Source of the DNA: Tsuneonella dongtanensis
Lineage (GTDB): Bacteria > Pseudomonadota > Alphaproteobacteria > Sphingomonadales > Sphingomonadaceae
Assembly (NCBI RefSeq): GCF_001698205.1
Contig: NZ_CP016591.1
Location: forward strand, 434,001-498,000
Direction: 5' to 3'
DNA length: 64,000 nt
Positions 60,174 through 64,000 of the stretch are shown in pieces (the first letter of the stretch is position 1; every line of letters begins with the position of its first letter). The notes beneath the pieces were generated by a model, which was not told the DNA's origin, did no database searches, and saw only the letters and a list, made by a program, of their open reading frames with translations. The translations under genes were made by a program, and so were the position numbers.

Positions 60174-62661
60174 CAGCCAGGACGGTCGCGCGCGGTGGGT
60201 CGGCGGGGGAGAGCCCGCGCGCGGCCCGGGCAGGCTTGCGACCGTTCCGCTTGGCCACCGTCCGCGGCTCGATGTCGTCGGCGGCGATCGTCGACGGGAC
60301 GCAGACCAGCGGTCCGTCACCGGCCTCGAGGTCCACGCCGGTCAGGTCGACCACGCACCCGCTCCCGGGAGTGCCGACGATCAGGCGGCGATCGCCCGCG
60401 CCAGCATTGATTTCCGCATAGCCGTCGAACCCGGTCAGCGAGACTTCTCCCGAAGGCTGAGCGCGAACGGGCAGCCCGGGCGAAAGCGCATTGCCGGCCG
60501 AGTCGACCAGGACCCGCATGACCGGCACGAACCGGATCGCGTTGATCTCGACCAGCGCGACCGCTCTTTGCGGCACGCGGATCACGTGCTTCGTTTCGCG
60601 CACCAGGGCATCGCGCGGAAGCTGCTTGTCGTCGACGTCGATCCGCACGGGCAAGCGCGGTGCGATATCCTGGACCAGCAATCGGCCCTTGGCGTTAGTC
60701 TTCCCGACGAATCGGTTCTCGAGAGTTATCGGAACGTCCGCTACCGTGCCCGTCTGGACGAGCGCGAACCCGGTCTGCGAGCGATTGCGGGCATATATCT
60801 GACCCCCTGCGAGCAGCAGCGACCCGCGCGCGTTGGCGCGAACCGCCGGGCGGCCCGATACCCACTCCGCCTCGCCGTCGAGCTGCATCATCCGCCCGCG
60901 CCAGCCGACCCGACCGTTGATCGATTGGTCGCCCTGGTCGGTTCGTGCGGAGAAGCCGTAGCCGATGTCGCCTTCCCGCTCTTCATCGCGGGAGAAGTAG
61001 ATCCCACCCGACCGGTCGTTGGTGCCGTACTTGGCCTGCGCCGCCACCCGGTTGCGGCCACCAAACGAGAACGACAGGCCCGCTGAAACCGACCGTTCGG
61101 CGACACCGTTGGCCTTGCGGTAGTTGGCGGCGAGGATCGCCCGCGCGCCACCGAATACCTCGGCCTGCACGCTGGCGACCGCAGAATCGATCCGCCGCGC
61201 CTGCCTTGCGAAGCGCGGATCGGCTCTCTCTTCAGAGCGGACGACGCCCACCTGCATCCGTATATCGTCTGTCGGACGATAGAAAGCGTTTGCAAACAAA
61301 CGCTTGGGCGGCGTGGGATCTCCCAGCCTGCTGGCTACGTCGCGATAAGTTGCGCCAGGCAAAGTTGCGCCGGCAATCAGGCCCAACTTTGTCGCGATGG
61401 ACTCGAATCCAAAGTTCACAAGCCGGCCCGATCCCGCGTCCGCGTCATCGCTGAAGCGCCCTTCGAAAGTTGCCTTAGCCAACTTCGCGATCACGAAATC
61501 GGCGCGCGCACCCACGTTGACGAGGCCGGCGGTCCACTCACCGCTGGCCTCGACTGTCAGTCCCGGAGAGAGACCTCTGCGATAATAGAGGGACGTGGCC
61601 GCAGGACCGTAGTCCGCGCTGGCCAGTCCGTATCTTCGTCGGACGAAACCGGCGTTGACGGCATAGGCCGATCGTCCCGGTGCGAGCAGGTCCCGCGAAA
61701 CATAGAAACGCGCGGTCTGGATCGTTTCGCGCCCCAGGGCATCGCGCAGGACTGCAGTGACCTGGCCGCGGCCGAGCGGTGCGGGAATGTTCTGGACGGT
61801 GAAATCGCCGGGCTCGAGCTTGGCGACTTCCCTGCTGCGGTCGGCGTTGACGATGTCGATCGTGGTCGGCACCGCCACCGTCCCGCTGAAGGCGGGAAGC
61901 GGCAGTCCGACAAGGTCGGGACGGAGGTCGAAGTCGGTACCGAGCTTGAGTCCGGCCATCCTGACGGGACGCTGGGAGTGGCTGCCGGCGCTGGTGAAAT
62001 CGCCGGCTGTGGCGACAAGCCCCTTGCGATCCCAGAGGTATTCGAGCCGAGAATCGAGCCTTGTTGCCTTGACCCCTCCATCTCCCGTCGAACCCAGGAT
62101 CCGGGCGCTGGTCGAGAACGAGAGATTGCCGCGGACGAGTGCGGCGTCGAACAGGCCACCGGCCGTGACCTCGCGCGGAGTGATCGCCGTGGTGAGGTCG
62201 TAGTCGAGCCTGACGGCGAGCAGCGGCGTGCTCTCGCTGGGACCATAGTTGCGCGCACTCAGGTCGCGAAAGTTGGGCCCGTCGTTCTGCCGGAACAGCG
62301 CCACGGTGAGCCGTTGGCGAAACGAATCGTACTTCCACTGGTAAAGCTTGAGCGAGGCGAGCGCGATCTGGCCCTTGGCGCCGGAAGGAACGGGCAGCCC
62401 TGCCGCACGCGCCTCCTCGGCATCGATGGTGGCATTGTCCCCCTTGCCCTCGATTGTGACCATGCGCGATTTCTGGCGCCCGTCGACGACGATTTCCGAC
62501 AGCAGGGGCCCGGTCTCGATCGACTGGGCCGAATCCACAGTCAGCGTCTTGGGCAGGGCGAACGGGTCGCTTTGCGCCTGTGCGGAGTGGGAGAGGAGGC
62601 CGGCGAAACCGGCCGCGAGGGCTAGAAGCGGTCTAGCTGCACGAAGCGATGGGCTGCGCAT
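60160..62661 (-). CDS. Fimbrial outer-membrane usher, Csu/archaic type
   Basis: The 833-residue protein has a signal peptide (RPLLALAAGFAGLLSHSAQAQ), an N-terminal periplasmic domain, a long beta-barrel with plug region, and C-terminal domains with Cys pair GCVVDLTGVD / LVCVPST. FYVSRDLLAPG and GRNRVAAQAKYG are barrel-like strands of FimD/CsuD. It assembles and exports pilin subunits with the upstream chaperone. ATG at 62661 was chosen; a TTG start at 62688 is possible, as both overlap the chaperone gene's end. Confidence 0.87.
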   Translation of the reverse strand: MRSPSLRAARPLLALAAGFAGLLSHSAQAQSDPFALPKTLTVDSAQSIETGPLLSEIVVDGRQKSRMVTIEGKGDNATIDAEEARAAGLPVPSGAKGQIALASLKLYQWKYDSFRQRLTVALFRQNDGPNFRDLSARNYGPSESTPLLAVRLDYDLTTAITPREVTAGGLFDAALVRGNLSFSTSARILGSTGDGGVKATRLDSRLEYLWDRKGLVATAGDFTSAGSHSQRPVRMAGLKLGTDFDLRPDLVGLPLPAFSGTVAVPTTIDIVNADRSREVAKLEPGDFTVQNIPAPLGRGQVTAVLRDALGRETIQTARFYVSRDLLAPGRSAYAVNAGFVRRRYGLASADYGPAATSLYYRRGLSPGLTVEASGEWTAGLVNVGARADFVIAKLAKATFEGRFSDDADAGSGRLVNFGFESIATKLGLIAGATLPGATYRDVASRLGDPTPPKRLFANAFYRPTDDIRMQVGVVRSEERADPRFARQARRIDSAVASVQAEVFGGARAILAANYRKANGVAERSVSAGLSFSFGGRNRVAAQAKYGTNDRSGGIYFSRDEEREGDIGYGFSARTDQGDQSINGRVGWRGRMMQLDGEAEWVSGRPAVRANARGSLLLAGGQIYARNRSQTGFALVQTGTVADVPITLENRFVGKTNAKGRLLVQDIAPRLPVRIDVDDKQLPRDALVRETKHVIRVPQRAVALVEINAIRFVPVMRVLVDSAGNALSPGLPVRAQPSGEVSLTGFDGYAEINAGAGDRRLIVGTPGSGCVVDLTGVDLEAGDGPLVCVPSTIAADDIEPRTVAKRNGRKPARAARGLSPADPPRATVLAATSP

Positions 62662-63394
62662 CGACCGTCTGGCCGTCGATCTGCGCAACGATCTTCACCG
62701 CGCCGAGAGAGCAGCCCCTTCCGATCGGCCAGGTGATTGTCGAGTTGCCATGGACGTAACGCAGCGAGTTCTCGCCGAGCTGGACGTCTTCCCCACCAAG
62801 AGTCTTCACCGCGAGATTCACGATCCGCGCCGTCGCACCGCCACTGTTGGCGAGTTCGAGTCGGTCGTCCTTCAGTTTCCAGGCAAAGCTGGGGGCTGTG
62901 GCCGTGTCGCGATCGACGAACACGGGAAGCGAGAAGCGGATGCGCGTTGCGGCCTGACCGGCCTTCACGCTCTTGGGGTCCGGCAACTGGTCGACGACCA
63001 GCCTGAACCGCTTTTCCCCCGGACTTGACCCGGCCTTGCGCAAGATGCGCACGATCTGGGTCTCCCCGGGAGGGATCATCGAAATGGACGGGGAAAGAAC
63101 GAGTTCGTTCGTCGGCGCATAAGCATCCGCACCTTCGGCCTGGTTCCAGGCAAAGAGGCGCGACTGGACAGCAATCTCGCGCGACGAGGTATTGCTCAGA
63201 TAGACCGTCGCCCCGGAGGTGCCGCTGTCGATCTCCGTACGAAGCGGAGCGATCGACAGGCTGGCACCGCCGATGTCGGCGATCTGGGCGGCCTCCGCCT
63301 GGCCCTGGGCCGAAGCAGTGGACGCCATCCCGACCAGCGATCCGCCGATCCCGAGCGCTGCAGCGAGGCTGAAGAACAGGGAACGACGGATCAT
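62633..63394 (-). CDS. Periplasmic fimbrial chaperone, CsuC type
   Basis: The 253-residue protein has a signal peptide ending TASAQG and two Ig-like domains. The first holds LSIAPLRTEIDSGTSGATVYLSN and the pilus-chaperone strand SRLFAWNQAEGADAY; RIRFSLPVFVDRD is the conserved inter-domain strand, and a C-terminal Cys pair (GRGCSLG, IASCS) is present. It donates a strand to SCPU pilins. It lies between the pilin and usher genes, overlapping the usher start. Confidence 0.9.
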   Translation of the reverse strand: MIRRSLFFSLAAALGIGGSLVGMASTASAQGQAEAAQIADIGGASLSIAPLRTEIDSGTSGATVYLSNTSSREIAVQSRLFAWNQAEGADAYAPTNELVLSPSISMIPPGETQIVRILRKAGSSPGEKRFRLVVDQLPDPKSVKAGQAATRIRFSLPVFVDRDTATAPSFAWKLKDDRLELANSGGATARIVNLAVKTLGGEDVQLGENSLRYVHGNSTITWPIGRGCSLGAVKIVAQIDGQTVDAQPIASCS

Positions 63395-63419
63395 CGGCAG
63401 GGGCTTTCCTTGAAGTGGG

Positions 63420-63872
63420 TCAGTACTGCAGCGAAACGACGACGAGGTCGGCGTAGCTGTCGGCGGCCACCGGACCCGACGGGCTCAGGACGCCCGCGAG
63501 CGAGTGGTCGACATCGGCGCCGGTACCGGTACCGCTCAAGGCGCCGGAGGAGCCGTCGATCTCGATGTAGTACGGCACGAATGCAGTCGCGTCGGCATTC
63601 GCCATGCGGCGGAAGCCGCCCGATTCGTTTTCGCCCATGCTGATCGACAGGTCGTAGGCCGTGTCGATCGTGCAGTTGACGGTTGCGGTGCCGCTGGCGG
63701 TCGCCGTCGTCACGTCGGTCACGGTGCCGAAGTCGAGGGCGGCGGGAGTCTGCAGCGTGCAGTTGTTGAGCACGTTGAGCGTGACTTCCATGTCAGCGGT
63801 CTTTTCGGCGGCAAGCGAAGGCGTCGCGGCCAGCGCGGCAGCCAGGGCGGCGGTTACGGCAATCTTACGCAT
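63420..63872 (-). CDS. Spore coat U/SCPU-domain pilin subunit
   Basis: The 150-residue protein has a signal peptide ending PSLAAE and a SCPU domain: MEVTLNVLNNCTLQTPAALDFGTV, TVNCTIDTAYDLSISMG, and a C-terminal beta strand ADLVVVSLQY that would bind the chaperone. The two cysteines (LNNC and TVNC) should form the domain's disulfide. AAGGGG lies 9 bases before the ATG. It is probably the major pilin of a Csu-type fimbria; further pilins may lie beyond the right edge. Confidence 0.88.
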   Translation of the reverse strand: MRKIAVTAALAAALAATPSLAAEKTADMEVTLNVLNNCTLQTPAALDFGTVTDVTTATASGTATVNCTIDTAYDLSISMGENESGGFRRMANADATAFVPYYIEIDGSSGALSGTGTGADVDHSLAGVLSPSGPVAADSYADLVVVSLQY

Positions 63873-64000
63873 GTGAAAGGTCCCCTTAGGTCTCTGGCCA
63901 ATCGGCCGGGGTGCGCCATAACGCCGCAAGTCTTGAAAATTCGCTAAAGGCTTGACAGCCCGTTAGTTCTTCCGTCCGTTCGAATACCTAGGACATCGTG

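Noticed and set aside
63952-63957. TTGACA on the plus strand at the right edge
   Set aside because: No suitable -10 or plus-strand gene is visible in the remaining bases.

Overview
This 64 kb window is GC-rich, densely packed bacterial chromosome. The gene set points to an alphaproteobacterium, most likely a sphingomonad or Erythrobacteraceae-type organism. The grounds are a TrcR/DUF1013 cell-cycle regulator, CarD, a DUF1192 protein, Coq7, a bactofilin paired with an M23 peptidase, a ligase-associated exonuclease and ClpA. The taxonomic placement is inference from gene content. No rRNA, tRNA, CRISPR array, insertion sequence or prophage was recognised.

Surface polysaccharide locus (1-18117). 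A minus-strand operon running from 10099 to beyond the left edge carries pseF, a pseG-pseH fusion, pseI, a Gfo/Idh/MocA dehydrogenase, a DegT-family aminotransferase, a GNAT acetyltransferase, a GT-B-like protein, an ATP-PPase sugar amidotransferase, HisH-like and HisF-like subunits, and a second amidotransferase cut by the window edge. Together they look like synthesis of CMP-pseudaminic acid (or a related nonulosonic acid) with acetamidino modification. A plus-strand unit (10194-15609) encodes a Wzx-like flippase, a Wzy-like polymerase, an epimerase, a glycosyltransferase-like protein and a CysE-like acetyltransferase. wecC and wecB (UDP-ManNAcA synthesis) face it at 15613-18117. PseB and PseC were not identified with confidence.

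Housekeeping and envelope block (18167-33852). From right to left this holds aldo/keto reductase, nadD, rsfS and rlmH (apparently starting at an ATC codon), an EnvC-like degenerate LytM factor, ctpA, dsbB and coq7, followed by a secreted protein of unknown function. proA stands alone. An M23 peptidase overlaps a bactofilin and is followed by a UDP-glucuronate epimerase-like gene. Then come an acyl-CoA ligase, trcR (preceded by an intrinsic terminator and a possible 50-codon gene), a quinone oxidoreductase and a DUF1192 protein that may be translated leaderless.

Proteostasis and DNA repair (33995-42098). clpA is followed by an S9 peptidase whose ribosome-binding site sits in a hairpin. The ligase-associated exonuclease and ATP-dependent DNA ligase follow, separated by an oppositely oriented gene for a His-rich secreted protein.

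Core genes (42127-59154). A tightly overlapping operon runs hemB, GNAT, MFS/spermidine-synthase fusion, gamma-carbonic anhydrase. After it come a large M23 peptidase and a SUV3-like helicase-S4-ferredoxin operon. Next are carD with a strong terminator, a GIN-domain lipoprotein, a small lipoprotein, a TsaC/Sua5 protein, an acyl-CoA dehydrogenase overlapping a DUF815 AAA protein, a sorbosone-dehydrogenase-like protein and a free-methionine-sulfoxide reductase.

Right end (59283-64000). A glycine-zipper outer-membrane-type protein is followed, on the opposite strand, by a Csu-type chaperone-usher set (SCPU pilin, chaperone, usher) that may continue past the edge.
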